From positions 2,635,501 through 2,699,500 of the forward strand of contig NZ_CP041025.1 of assembly GCF_006385135.1 (NCBI RefSeq): a stretch of 64,000 nt of DNA. The letters run 5' to 3'. Positions 1-8,527 of the stretch are shown piece by piece; within the stretch, counting starts at the first letter, position 1; every line of letters begins with the position of its first letter. The notes under the pieces were generated by a model. The model searched no databases and had not been told where the DNA came from. It saw only the letters and a list, made by a program, of their open reading frames with translations. This DNA comes from Paremcibacter congregatus (lineage in GTDB: Bacteria > Pseudomonadota > Alphaproteobacteria > Sphingomonadales > Emcibacteraceae). A program made the position numbers and the translations under genes.

Positions 1-501
1 ACCGGCAACCGCCTGTGAACCATAGGTCGCGGAGGCGCCATCGGTCTGGAAGTCGATCCGTTCGATCATCGCCAGAGGCAATTGGTTGACATCAAAAAAC
101 TGATTACCGAAAGCATCCGCCACGGTGGCAATGCCGCCACGACGGCCGTTGATCAAGGTCAGCGTCGATCCGGTACCAAGACCGCGAATGTTAAACTGTG
201 AAGTCCCGGTAAGGGATCCCGTTTCATTGGTAAAGCGCGACCCTGAGTTAATGGTCAGATTGTTGGCCACATCGATCATATTCTGCGCGCCCATGGCGCT
301 TAATTTTTCTTTGTCGAAAACCTGGATCGGCGATTTCCCGTCATAGCCGGATCGTTTGATATAGGATCCGGTTACCACCACCTCATCGATGGTCATCGGC
401 GCGGTATTGTCCTGTGCTACGGCGTTCAGCCCCGCGGTGGGCAAGGCCAAAAACAGTATGGACATGGCGGTCGTTTTGTGTAAATTCAGCTTTAATGACA
501 T
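1..501 (-). CDS. TonB-dependent receptor, N-terminal part (cut by window edge)
   Basis: Only the first 167 codons lie in the window; the gene runs off the left edge. The start at 501 is preceded by GGGAG at good spacing. The product begins with a Sec signal peptide (hydrophobic MSILFLALPTAGLNAVAQ region), then a TonB-box-like segment (IDEVVVTGSYIKRSG) and the start of the plug domain with the typical NIRGLGTGSTLTLINGRR and DGASATYGSQAVAG motifs. Members are outer-membrane beta-barrels that import siderophores, oligopeptides or glycans using TonB energy. The KRSG/INGRR type of plug is that of receptors often found beside peptidases and transporters. The upstream neighbours on the same strand are a CocE hydrolase and a YfcC carrier, so a peptide or amino-acid-derived substrate is plausible, but this is inference. 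Confidence 0.9.
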   Translation of the reverse strand, partial: MSLKLNLHKTTAMSILFLALPTAGLNAVAQDNTAPMTIDEVVVTGSYIKRSGYDGKSPIQVFDKEKLSAMGAQNMIDVANNLTINSGSRFTNETGSLTGTSQFNIRGLGTGSTLTLINGRRGGIATVADAFGNQFFDVNQLPLAMIERIDFQTDGASATYGSQAVAG

Positions 502-676
502 TTAACGTCTCCCTTTTCATTGTATTGCTCAAATTCTGAAAATTCCTCAGAACCTAATTTATTAGGTGAATGGTATGTAGAATGGAATGTCTTGTCGAAT
601 ACATAAATATTAGAAAACCATAACCATAAGTTATACCTATGTTCGTCTTCGACATTCCCGTATTCAAATACCTGTT

Positions 677-2509
677 TCATTTACGGCTCATCTGTGAAAG
701 ACAGATGTGTGAAGGGTGTTCCGGGCCGAAATGAACCCGGTTCCTCGCGGTTGTATATATGGAATTATGGCTTTCTCCTGTGTTAGCGTTAAGGTCGTAA
801 TGGGGGAAATTACTACTCGATATATCAAGCCGGACACGATGACCTTTTTTGAACAGGTTACTGGTCGCGAAGGCTTCGATGGTGATCTCGTAAATTTCAT
901 CGGCGATGCACAGTACTTCCCGGTCCCAGCCCGCGCGATACCGCAGGCGGAAGATGCCATCAGTAATATTCAGCGCATAGCCTTCCGGGTAATCCGCCGA
1001 GACGGGGTACTGGTCGATAAGCTTGATGGTGAAATCCGTGTCTTTGCAATTACTTGATACCCAGAGGGTCGCAGTTACGGGGCCTGTAATCTCCAGGTCC
1101 TCCTCCAGAGGCATCGTCTCGAAGGACAGGATGTCTGTTCTGTCCGCCGCCGCGCCCTGGTCGTACCCCCCACCTTCCATGACCGGCGCGCCGGAGGTAA
1201 TTGCCCCCCCCTTCGTTGGAACAGGATTATGGGGGTCATAGTCAAAACCATGACAAGCCGCCGCATCGCGATAAGACGTCGGGGCCAGGGACATATCCGG
1301 CGAAAGGTAGAGAGAAAGCGGGATGGCAGACTTTGGCGGCCACTGATCCGTTGTTTTCCATACTCCCCCGTGATCCAGACGTCCTTCTTTGATCGGTTTT
1401 CCTGTACCACCGCCCATGCGGAAATAGGTAACTTCCGCTGGAAAAGGGTCTGACATCTGGTCCTTGAGAGCAGCATCAAACCAGTCCCGACGCAGGGTGG
1501 CGTAGCTCGCACTGATATTGCCATCCAGAATCGATCCCGACCCGAAATCCACATCCCCCGCATAGGTCACCGACCTGTCACCATGCGTCCAGGGTCCCAT
1601 CACAAGCCTGACCGGGGCCTGATGACGTTCTCGCAAGGCCTGATAATTGGTCAGACAGGTGGCGACATAGGGGTCGTACCAACTGCCGATAATCGCCACG
1701 GGCACATCCGGGAATTGATCATAATGATCAAGCGCGGACAGGCCAGGCCGCCGCCATGTCTCGTCATACAGACCGCGCTCCCACATATCAAAAAGGTAAT
1801 TTTCATACTCCGGCGCAAGAGAGAGAGGAGAGTCGCCCCGCGACCAGGGCATTCGACTGAACCAGGCGGAGATATTTATTTTTTCCAGAGCGGCTTTGAG
1901 ATCCGGGTCATTTTGAACCGCCCGACTGCGTAAAGCGTGACGGTAGGCCCATGTCGCCTGTTTTAGTTCAAAAGCGCCACCCTGCCGGATGCCACTGTGA
2001 TACGCGCTTGAAAAACCGCCGGAATCAATAAACATGGCCCCCAAGCCTTCAGGGTTAAGGCAGGCCAGTGCGGTTTGCGTATGCGCGCCGTAGGACAGGC
2101 CCATCGTGCCAATCCGGCCATTACACCAGGGCTGGCACATCAACCAGTCCAGGGTATCCGCCCCGTCCTCGGCCTCGTTAACATACTTTTCAAAACGACC
2201 TTCAGACCGGTAACGACCACGGCAGTCCTGCATGACACAGACATATCCTTCAGCGGCAAACCATCTGGCAACCTGCACACGGGTTTTAGAGTTCAGGTCC
2301 CGGGCGTCATATTCTGCACGGCTGACGCCGATCTTGTCATAAGGGGTGCGTTCGAGCAGCACCGGAAGAGCCTTTTTCTCGACGTAGGCGGATTGCGTCA
2401 TATAAATATCGGTGGCAAGTTGGATGCCGTCCCGCATCGGCACCATGATATTGCTCAAGCAAATGATATCATTATGGTCTTGCTTATATCTTCGTTCGGG
2501 CTTTTGCAT
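677..2509 (-). CDS. CocE/NonD family alpha/beta hydrolase (X-Pro dipeptidyl-peptidase-like)
   Basis: A 610-residue protein with the CocE/NonD layout: an alpha/beta-hydrolase domain with the nucleophile in GLSYGAH near residue 139, an Asp in GSWYDPY near 279, and a C-terminal jelly-roll-type domain (X-Pro dipeptidyl-peptidase C-terminal type) from about residue 360, with a His in NFPHYD near 570. The N-terminal MVPMRDGIQLATDIY is the usual family opening. The family includes cocaine esterase, glutaryl-acylase and X-Pro dipeptidyl peptidases, so it hydrolyses an ester or amide; the substrate is unknown. No signal peptide is seen, so it should be cytoplasmic. It lies 12 bp downstream of the YfcC carrier gene, suggesting uptake followed by hydrolysis in one transcription unit. 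Confidence 0.9.
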   Translation of the reverse strand: MQKPERRYKQDHNDIICLSNIMVPMRDGIQLATDIYMTQSAYVEKKALPVLLERTPYDKIGVSRAEYDARDLNSKTRVQVARWFAAEGYVCVMQDCRGRYRSEGRFEKYVNEAEDGADTLDWLMCQPWCNGRIGTMGLSYGAHTQTALACLNPEGLGAMFIDSGGFSSAYHSGIRQGGAFELKQATWAYRHALRSRAVQNDPDLKAALEKINISAWFSRMPWSRGDSPLSLAPEYENYLFDMWERGLYDETWRRPGLSALDHYDQFPDVPVAIIGSWYDPYVATCLTNYQALRERHQAPVRLVMGPWTHGDRSVTYAGDVDFGSGSILDGNISASYATLRRDWFDAALKDQMSDPFPAEVTYFRMGGGTGKPIKEGRLDHGGVWKTTDQWPPKSAIPLSLYLSPDMSLAPTSYRDAAACHGFDYDPHNPVPTKGGAITSGAPVMEGGGYDQGAAADRTDILSFETMPLEEDLEITGPVTATLWVSSNCKDTDFTIKLIDQYPVSADYPEGYALNITDGIFRLRYRAGWDREVLCIADEIYEITIEAFATSNLFKKGHRVRLDISSSNFPHYDLNANTGESHNSIYTTARNRVHFGPEHPSHICLSQMSRK

Positions 2510-2521
2510 TGGATGCTCTTC

Positions 2522-3940
2522 CTAGAAACCTGTCACAGTGGCAACACCCAAAAGCAGGAGTGCGACACCAATGAAAATGAGCCAGAGAGGGAAAATAAAT
2601 TTGAACCAGCGTGCCCAGGAGACCTGCGCCGTGGCGAGATAGGCCAGAAGTGTTCCCGAAGTGGGGGTGAGCATATTGGTGATGCCATTACCAAACAGAA
2701 ACGCCAACACGGTGGATTGGGCGGAAACGCCGGATAGCTGTCCGATGGGTCCCATGATGGGCATGCTGATGGCGGCCTGACCCGAGGTGGAAGGGATCAG
2801 GAAATCCAGGAGCAACTGCGAGAAAAACATCCCTATAACAGATAAGTAAGGCTGGTTTTCGGCAATAAGGCTCGTCAGGCCATAAACAATGCTATCAAGA
2901 ATAGCCCCTTCTTCCAACACCACGGCGACAGCGGAAGCAACACCAATCAGCATGCTGGCGAGCAGCACTTTTTTCATGCCGTCGACAAACGCACGCGCCG
3001 CTTCACTGGCGCCATTTCCGGCGAGAACGGCAAAACCAATACTCAGCCCGATATAATACGCGGTCAGTTCTTGATGGTTCCAGTGCCATTGATTGGCGCC
3101 ATACACCAAAAAACCAATACCAGCGGCAAGAGAGAGCAAGATACCGCGATGGCGATGCGACAGCTTTTCCGTAGAGAGCACCAGCGGGGTCGACACTATG
3201 GTTTTATCCCGGCGCATCATAAAAAGTACAAAGGCAATACCGATCGAAATGAAGACCAGGTAGAACATAAAGCGCATCTGGGCGCCGCTAAAAACCTGCA
3301 GCCCGACCAGCGGCTGAGCTATCGACAAGGGGATTGGATTGGTGACGGAAGATAAATAACCGGCCTTGACCGCTACTGTGACGATCGCGAGCCCCATAAC
3401 ATTTGACATGCCGAGCCGATTGGCCATGGAGACCATGATCGGAATGATCAAAAGATATTCTGAGGCGAGCCCGAGAAAGGTGCTGCCAGCCGAGATCACC
3501 ATCATCAGCACCGGGATCAGAATATAAATATTGCCGCGCAGTAAACCGAGCAGCCGCTCAAGACCGGCATCAATTGCGCCTGAATGTCGCAAAATGCCGA
3601 ACATACCACCAATGATCAGCACCATAAAAATCAGATCAGCTGTCTTTTCAAACCCCTTCGGGATCGCCTCGGCGGTAGCGATCAGACTAACAGGATGCGC
3701 GCCCTTCTCTTCCTGGACGGAATTTGTACGCAGCAGATCGACAGGCGAGATCTGCTTTTCAATGACCTCATAGCTGCCGGGAATGACAAGTTTGCCATCC
3801 CGTTGATAACTGCCCGACTGTATGAAATAGGTCATGCCCATAGCGAACAACAGTATGCCCAGCAAAATCACCAACGGATTTATGGTCTTTGGGGCTTCTC
3901 CCGGTGACTCACGGGTCTGATCTTTGGAATTCATGGGCAC
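2522..3940 (-). CDS. YfcC family carrier (C4-dicarboxylate/arginine-ornithine carrier superfamily)
   Basis: A 472-residue polytopic inner-membrane protein with about twelve hydrophobic segments. A cytoplasmic N-terminus (about 22 residues) is followed by the first membrane helix, then a roughly 80-residue polar stretch and the membrane core. Segments such as GGMFGILRHSGAIDAGLERLL, the SAGSTFLGLASE motif and SSVTNPIPLSIAQPL are typical of the YfcC/DcuC-like family (annotated as basic amino acid antiporter YfcC or C4-dicarboxylate anaerobic carrier). Substrates of most members are not established; amino acids, dipeptides or dicarboxylates are the options. Its place directly before the CocE hydrolase and after a LysR gene suggests import of the compound degraded by this region. 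A second ATG two codons in is an equally possible start. Confidence 0.85.
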   Translation of the reverse strand: MPMNSKDQTRESPGEAPKTINPLVILLGILLFAMGMTYFIQSGSYQRDGKLVIPGSYEVIEKQISPVDLLRTNSVQEEKGAHPVSLIATAEAIPKGFEKTADLIFMVLIIGGMFGILRHSGAIDAGLERLLGLLRGNIYILIPVLMMVISAGSTFLGLASEYLLIIPIMVSMANRLGMSNVMGLAIVTVAVKAGYLSSVTNPIPLSIAQPLVGLQVFSGAQMRFMFYLVFISIGIAFVLFMMRRDKTIVSTPLVLSTEKLSHRHRGILLSLAAGIGFLVYGANQWHWNHQELTAYYIGLSIGFAVLAGNGASEAARAFVDGMKKVLLASMLIGVASAVAVVLEEGAILDSIVYGLTSLIAENQPYLSVIGMFFSQLLLDFLIPSTSGQAAISMPIMGPIGQLSGVSAQSTVLAFLFGNGITNMLTPTSGTLLAYLATAQVSWARWFKFIFPLWLIFIGVALLLLGVATVTGF

Positions 3941-4098
3941 TTTCTCGACTATACTCTTCAGGTTATCACCACAAGGACCTCAGTTTACATCGCCAGAGAA
4001 GCTATGCAACAGCATGAGAATTATTCCATACCTTATTCCAAATATTCATGGAATTTGGGTAAAACCTCCCCCATGTTTCATACCTCAAGGACCTTGAA

Positions 4099-5022
4099 TT
4101 ATCCCTGAGATGGCTTTTTAATTTGATTAAAATATTTCTTGCAGTGGGCCAAAAAGGCCTGGGTCACCCGTGACGGAGGAAACTGTGCCGAAGTTATGAA
4201 TGAAAATTCATGGGTAATGACAGGATGAAAAGGAATGAAGGCCAGCCCCATGTGACGGTAACTCTGCGCCATCAATTCGTTTACCGGCGCAATGCCGATG
4301 CCACCGGCAGCCAAGGTACAACTTGTGCTGACCGTGTGGGTTTCCGCCTTGATGTTCATATAGGCCCCTGCCTGATGAAAGGCCTGCTGTAGGAAACCCC
4401 GAAAGGTAAAGCTGCGCCCTTTGCCCAGCAAAATCAAAGGCATATCATGCAAGTCTCTGGCGGTAATAACATCGAGACGCGCCAATGGATGTTCCCTCTT
4501 CACCGCACAAACGGTACCGCAGGAAAACATCGGTTCAATAGACAGAAGCGGATTGGTGAGGGGGCTTTTGACAAAGCCGCAATCCACAGCCCGCCCGGCC
4601 ACTTGTTCAATCACCGTTTCGGCACTTCGGGAATCGAGAAAGATCTTCACATCTGGAAATGTCATCATAAAGGAGGTCACAGCGCCCGCCAAAATACCGT
4701 CGATAAATCCCTGAGTGCCCACAATTCTCAACTTGGCGACGGATAGAGACTGCAGATCTTCCGCCAAATGGCGGATACGATCAAAGCCGGATAATGTGAA
4801 ATCAGCTTCCTTGAAAAGTTCATGAGCTTCCGGCAGAGGCAACAGGCGCCCCTTGTCGCGCAGAAACAAAGACATGCCCAGCGCATCTTCAAGCTGGGCG
4901 AGTTGACGGCTGACGGCGGATTGGGTCAGATGTAAACTTTTGGCGGCTTCTGTCACTGTCCCCACCCGCATAATGGCGCAGAAACTTTCCAAGACTTTAA
5001 GGTTGAGCGGGGGCTTTCTCAT
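4099..5022 (-). CDS. LysR-family transcriptional regulator
   Basis: A 307-residue protein with a winged helix-turn-helix at residues 8-66 (LKVLESFCAIMRVGTVTEAA then LHLTQSAVSRQLAQLE) and a LysR substrate-binding domain from about residue 95 to 300. LysR proteins bind a small-molecule inducer and usually activate adjacent operons. It lies on the same strand between the BKACE gene (139-bp gap) and the carrier gene (158-bp gap), so the likely targets are the carrier/hydrolase pair downstream or the aminotransferase/BKACE pair upstream. The inducer cannot be read from sequence; a pathway amino acid or keto acid is a reasonable guess. Confidence 0.9.
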   Translation of the reverse strand: MRKPPLNLKVLESFCAIMRVGTVTEAAKSLHLTQSAVSRQLAQLEDALGMSLFLRDKGRLLPLPEAHELFKEADFTLSGFDRIRHLAEDLQSLSVAKLRIVGTQGFIDGILAGAVTSFMMTFPDVKIFLDSRSAETVIEQVAGRAVDCGFVKSPLTNPLLSIEPMFSCGTVCAVKREHPLARLDVITARDLHDMPLILLGKGRSFTFRGFLQQAFHQAGAYMNIKAETHTVSTSCTLAAGGIGIAPVNELMAQSYRHMGLAFIPFHPVITHEFSFITSAQFPPSRVTQAFLAHCKKYFNQIKKPSQG

Positions 5023-5161
5023 TCAATTACTTTCTTCTCATACCCTATAGCAACGTTATAGAAACATATGACCGTACCAAAAAAACTCATCTCACAATAG
5101 AATAAAAGCAGGCCTTTTAAAGCAAAATAATTGCCCTTTCCGTTTCACTCATCGGGTGGTA

Positions 5162-6001
5162 CTACGAAAAAAACATTTCCCGAATATCATCGGCAGTGGC
5201 CAATATACGATTGGATGATTTTATATGCGGTATAAGCTGCGCGACAAGAGCATGGTTGCCTGACGCGATCGACCCATTGGCAAGATGCAGGTTATTCTCA
5301 AAACCAACCCGCGCATGCCCCCCTTTTTCGGCGACTTTTGCCATTGTAAGCCCTTCGGTCTTGCCGAAACAACATACAGACCAGGGAATCTGGACCACAT
5401 CTACTTCCGCCAGAAATTGATCTAGCATATTCGGATCGCCCGTAAGGTTGGCGTCATACCGTCCCAATACAAACAAGACGGATGGATTATCTTCACCGAA
5501 AACGCCTTTCTTTCGTAATACTTCAAAACGCGCCACTTCCTCGGGGGAATAGAGGATATACTGAGGCCAGATATTTTCCGCACGGCACCAGTGAAAGAAC
5601 GCGGATGCTTCCCGGATATCATCATCTGACGGGCAGATTTCCTTCAGGGCCAATGACACCGCTTCGGGACGCAATTGTCGAACCATATTCATCTGCTCAT
5701 CCGCAGAATAGCGCCCCACCGCCTCACTTGTGCATTGCAGAATAAGCTTATGCCCAACCTGTTCACGAATGGCGCTGATCGCCACCCGATATAAATCCGG
5801 GTCAAGGCTATGGCGCCCCTGACCATCCCTGACATGCAGATGCAATACTGATGCCCCGACGTCGAGTATATCCTGGGCGCACAGGCCAAGTTCTTCAGGG
5901 GAAATGGGCAGCGCGGCATGGTCATTTTTGGTTTTCCTGGCCCCATTCGGCGCCACCATAACCATCATCTTGCCTGGCGGATCTAGTTGTTTCTCACTCA
6001 T
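5162..6001 (-). CDS. BKACE family beta-keto acid cleavage enzyme (DUF849)
   Basis: A 279-residue TIM-barrel protein with BKACE hallmarks: APNGARKTKNDHAALP near residue 18-33 (family pattern NGA...HPALP), the Zn-binding HLHVRD motif near residue 53-58, and RVGFENNLHLANG near 232, which carries the conserved Glu. BKACE enzymes, of which 3-keto-5-aminohexanoate cleavage enzyme is the first described, condense a beta-keto acid with acetyl-CoA to give acetoacetate and a new acyl-CoA. The gene starts 6 bp after the aminotransferase stop, so both are almost certainly co-transcribed: the aminotransferase could produce the beta-keto acid from a beta-amino acid and BKACE would then cleave it. The exact substrate (carnitine-, lysine- or beta-alanine-type) is not deducible. 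Confidence 0.9.
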   Translation of the reverse strand: MSEKQLDPPGKMMVMVAPNGARKTKNDHAALPISPEELGLCAQDILDVGASVLHLHVRDGQGRHSLDPDLYRVAISAIREQVGHKLILQCTSEAVGRYSADEQMNMVRQLRPEAVSLALKEICPSDDDIREASAFFHWCRAENIWPQYILYSPEEVARFEVLRKKGVFGEDNPSVLFVLGRYDANLTGDPNMLDQFLAEVDVVQIPWSVCCFGKTEGLTMAKVAEKGGHARVGFENNLHLANGSIASGNHALVAQLIPHIKSSNRILATADDIREMFFS

Positions 6002-6007
6002 ATGATT

Positions 6008-7333
6008 TTACGTAAAATCCTGTTGATTAATAGTTTTTTCCAGCTTCTCGACCAACTCGCCAATATGATTTTCTTCATAGATAAAGGGTGGCGCGAGTAA
6101 TATATGCGCTCCGTTTACGCCGTCCGCCGTACCGCCCCCAGGGTAACAGATCAGGCCATTTGACATCGCCGCCTGTTTTAACTTCCCGGGCAGACCCCGT
6201 TCCGGTTCCGGTGCTTTTTTTCGGTCCTTATCCAGCGTAAACTCAATACCGACAAATAAACCGCGTCCCCTGATATCCGCAACATTGGGATGTGTGGCGA
6301 AAACTTCGTGCAATTGCGTTTGCAATAAATCCCCCATTTTCTGGACATTTTGCAACAGATTTTCCTGTTCCAGAACCTCTAGCACCGCCAAACCTGCCGC
6401 ACAGGCTGTCGGATGGCCTATATAGGTATGACCATGCTCGAATACGCCACAGTTTTCCACGATATTTTCATGTATGAAACCGCGGCATATGACCGCGGCG
6501 AGCGGTTGATAGCCGGCCCCGATGCCTTTGGCAATCGTCACCATGTCCGGCTTGACATTTTCCTGTTCAAAAGCAAAATAGGTGCCCGACCGGCCTGCCC
6601 CCGCCATGATCTCATCCAAAATAAGCAATACGCCATATTTGTCGCAAATTTCTCTGATTTTCCTGAAATAGCCTTTTACAGCCGGAACACAACCCAGTGT
6701 CGCTCCCACGATCGGCTCCGCGATAAAAGCCGCTACATTTTCCGCACCGGCCTGCAAAATTTCCGCCTCAAGCGACTGCGCACATCTTTCGGCATACTCT
6801 TGTGTGCTCTCATCAGCGGTCTGATAACGATACGCATGACAAGGCATGACCTTGGGCCAATCATGCAGCATCGGGCGATAGGTTTTCTGCCGCCCCGGAT
6901 TTCCGCTTAAAGACAGGGTGGCGAGGGTATTGCCATGATAGCTTTGGTGGCGACTGATAATAATGCTTTTACTGTGCTGGCCTTGAGAAACCCAATATTG
7001 CCGTGCAAGCTTTATGGCCGTTTCATTGGCTTCCGACCCCCCGGACAGAAAATATACTTTGGCATCCGTTTCACCGAATTTCTGGGCCAGCTTATGGGCC
7101 AGTTTTTCCTGTGGGTCATTCGTGAAGAAGGCCGTATGGGCAAAGGCAACCTGATCGAGTTGTGATTTTATGGCATCAATAACATATTTATTGCCATGCC
7201 CTAAACAGGATACAGCCGCACCTCCACTGCCATCGAGGTATTTATTGCCGCAACTGTCATAAATATAAACCCCCTCAGCCTGACGAGCTATCGGGTAATT
7301 ATGACGAGGAGCGCGGTAGAAAACGTGACCCAT
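6008..7333 (-). CDS. Class III PLP-dependent aminotransferase
   Basis: A 441-residue member of the class III (omega/beta) aminotransferases. Visible are the fold-type I features: GSEANETAIKLARQYW near residue 98-113, the LILDEIMAGAGRSG motif with the PLP-ring Asp near 235, and the Schiff-base Lys in TIAKGIGAGYQPL near residue 268. The N-terminal YIYDSCGNKYLDGSGGAAVSCLGHGN stretch is the typical beginning. The family transfers the distal or beta amino group of diamines, omega-amino acids or beta-amino acids to pyruvate or 2-oxoglutarate. It is the first gene of a unit with BKACE, and the two predict degradation of a beta-amino acid via its beta-keto acid. A divergent LysR gene 133 bp away is a plausible regulator. 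Confidence 0.92.
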   Translation of the reverse strand: MGHVFYRAPRHNYPIARQAEGVYIYDSCGNKYLDGSGGAAVSCLGHGNKYVIDAIKSQLDQVAFAHTAFFTNDPQEKLAHKLAQKFGETDAKVYFLSGGSEANETAIKLARQYWVSQGQHSKSIIISRHQSYHGNTLATLSLSGNPGRQKTYRPMLHDWPKVMPCHAYRYQTADESTQEYAERCAQSLEAEILQAGAENVAAFIAEPIVGATLGCVPAVKGYFRKIREICDKYGVLLILDEIMAGAGRSGTYFAFEQENVKPDMVTIAKGIGAGYQPLAAVICRGFIHENIVENCGVFEHGHTYIGHPTACAAGLAVLEVLEQENLLQNVQKMGDLLQTQLHEVFATHPNVADIRGRGLFVGIEFTLDKDRKKAPEPERGLPGKLKQAAMSNGLICYPGGGTADGVNGAHILLAPPFIYEENHIGELVEKLEKTINQQDFT

Positions 7334-7466
7334 AATGTGTCTCCAATTTTAAGCTGGCATCATCATCAGGGAACACTATGTATAAATCAAATTAAAAATA
7401 TTGTGCTTTATATAAGCAAGAGTTATGATTATTTCGAAGTTGAAGAGAACTTAAGGAGGAAATCTT

Positions 7467-8396
7467 ATGCGATACCGGCAAATCGAAGTATTTCATGCCG
7501 TTATGATGTATGGAACGGTCACCAAGGCTGCACAAAATCTTCGGGTTTCACAACCGTCCGTCACATCATCAATTCAGAATACCGAGGCGGAATTAGGGTT
7601 TTCCTTATTTGACCGTACGGGCGGCAGACTTACCCCCACGGCAGAGGCCCGGATATTATTTGATGAAGTAGACAGGGCCCATGATTCTCTCCTGGCGGTA
7701 GATAGTCTCTGCAACCGTCTTAAGGAAGGATCAGCAGGCCATATTCGCGTTGCCGCAACGCCGGCGCTGTCACAACGCATTCTTCCTTCAGCCATCTCCC
7801 GTTTTCAAAAACAACATCAACGTTTTACCTTTGATATATCTTCCGAACATTCGCCCGCGATTCTATCAAATCTGGATGAACGCCCTCAGTCATTTCATTT
7901 GGGATTTACTTTCGGGGTGGAAGAAAATACGGGATTGAGGACGAAAAATCTGGCCAATATTCCCATTTACTGCGTGGTTCCGAAAAACTTACTGGCAAAC
8001 TTGAAACAAATACCCGCCCTGGATGAGCCGCTTGATTTAAATCTCATAGCAGACCTTCCTTTTATTGATTTATATGAAAATGAACCTCTGGGACGCGTCG
8101 CACGATCCTTGTTATTATCCGCCAACGTCTCCCCGACAGGCTTGCTTCGCGTCCATGATCATCATATGGCCGCGGCCCTTGTTCATAAAGGGATGGGGGT
8201 AACCATACTGGATTCTTTGTCGGTTCATAATTTATGTAAATCTGAGGAAATTCCCAATATTGTCGCCTTTAAGTTGCCCGAATCCCCCACCCTGCCCATC
8301 ACAGCGGTCTTCTCTCAAAATAGAAACCTCACTTACCCGATACGCCATTTCATCGATTGCGTCATATCGTCTTTAAAGTCCAGTCTGGAGATTTAA
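7467..8396 (+). CDS. LysR-family transcriptional regulator
   Basis: A 309-residue regulator with the LysR winged helix-turn-helix at residues 4-62 (YGTVTKAAQNLRVSQPSVT) and an effector-binding domain from about residue 92. The ATG at 7467 has a strong ribosome binding site (AAGGAGG, about 7 nt upstream). It is divergent from the aminotransferase/BKACE pair and 131 bp upstream of the gamma-glutamyltransferase gene on the same strand, so it is placed to control either or both. The intergenic region 7334-7466 is AT-rich and should hold both promoters; I could not assign a specific LysR box. Its effector-binding half resembles amino-acid/opine-responsive LysR types only loosely. Confidence 0.9.
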   Translation: MRYRQIEVFHAVMMYGTVTKAAQNLRVSQPSVTSSIQNTEAELGFSLFDRTGGRLTPTAEARILFDEVDRAHDSLLAVDSLCNRLKEGSAGHIRVAATPALSQRILPSAISRFQKQHQRFTFDISSEHSPAILSNLDERPQSFHLGFTFGVEENTGLRTKNLANIPIYCVVPKNLLANLKQIPALDEPLDLNLIADLPFIDLYENEPLGRVARSLLLSANVSPTGLLRVHDHHMAAALVHKGMGVTILDSLSVHNLCKSEEIPNIVAFKLPESPTLPITAVFSQNRNLTYPIRHFIDCVISSLKSSLEI

Positions 8397-8527
8397 AGCA
8401 AGAACCATTCAATTTTTTGTCCTTACAATAACCTCAAATTATAGATATCACTTTTTTATTGAAATATTATATATATGGTGTTTAATCTGACTTAAATACA
8501 AAGATCCAACACTTAAAAAGGTGACAT

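Noticed and set aside
492-680. 62-codon open frame between the CocE hydrolase and the first TonB receptor, overlapping the CocE stop by ATGA
   Set aside because: It has no ribosome binding site of its own, its composition is unlike its neighbours and it runs into the receptor's first codons; it is more likely the 5' leader of the receptor.
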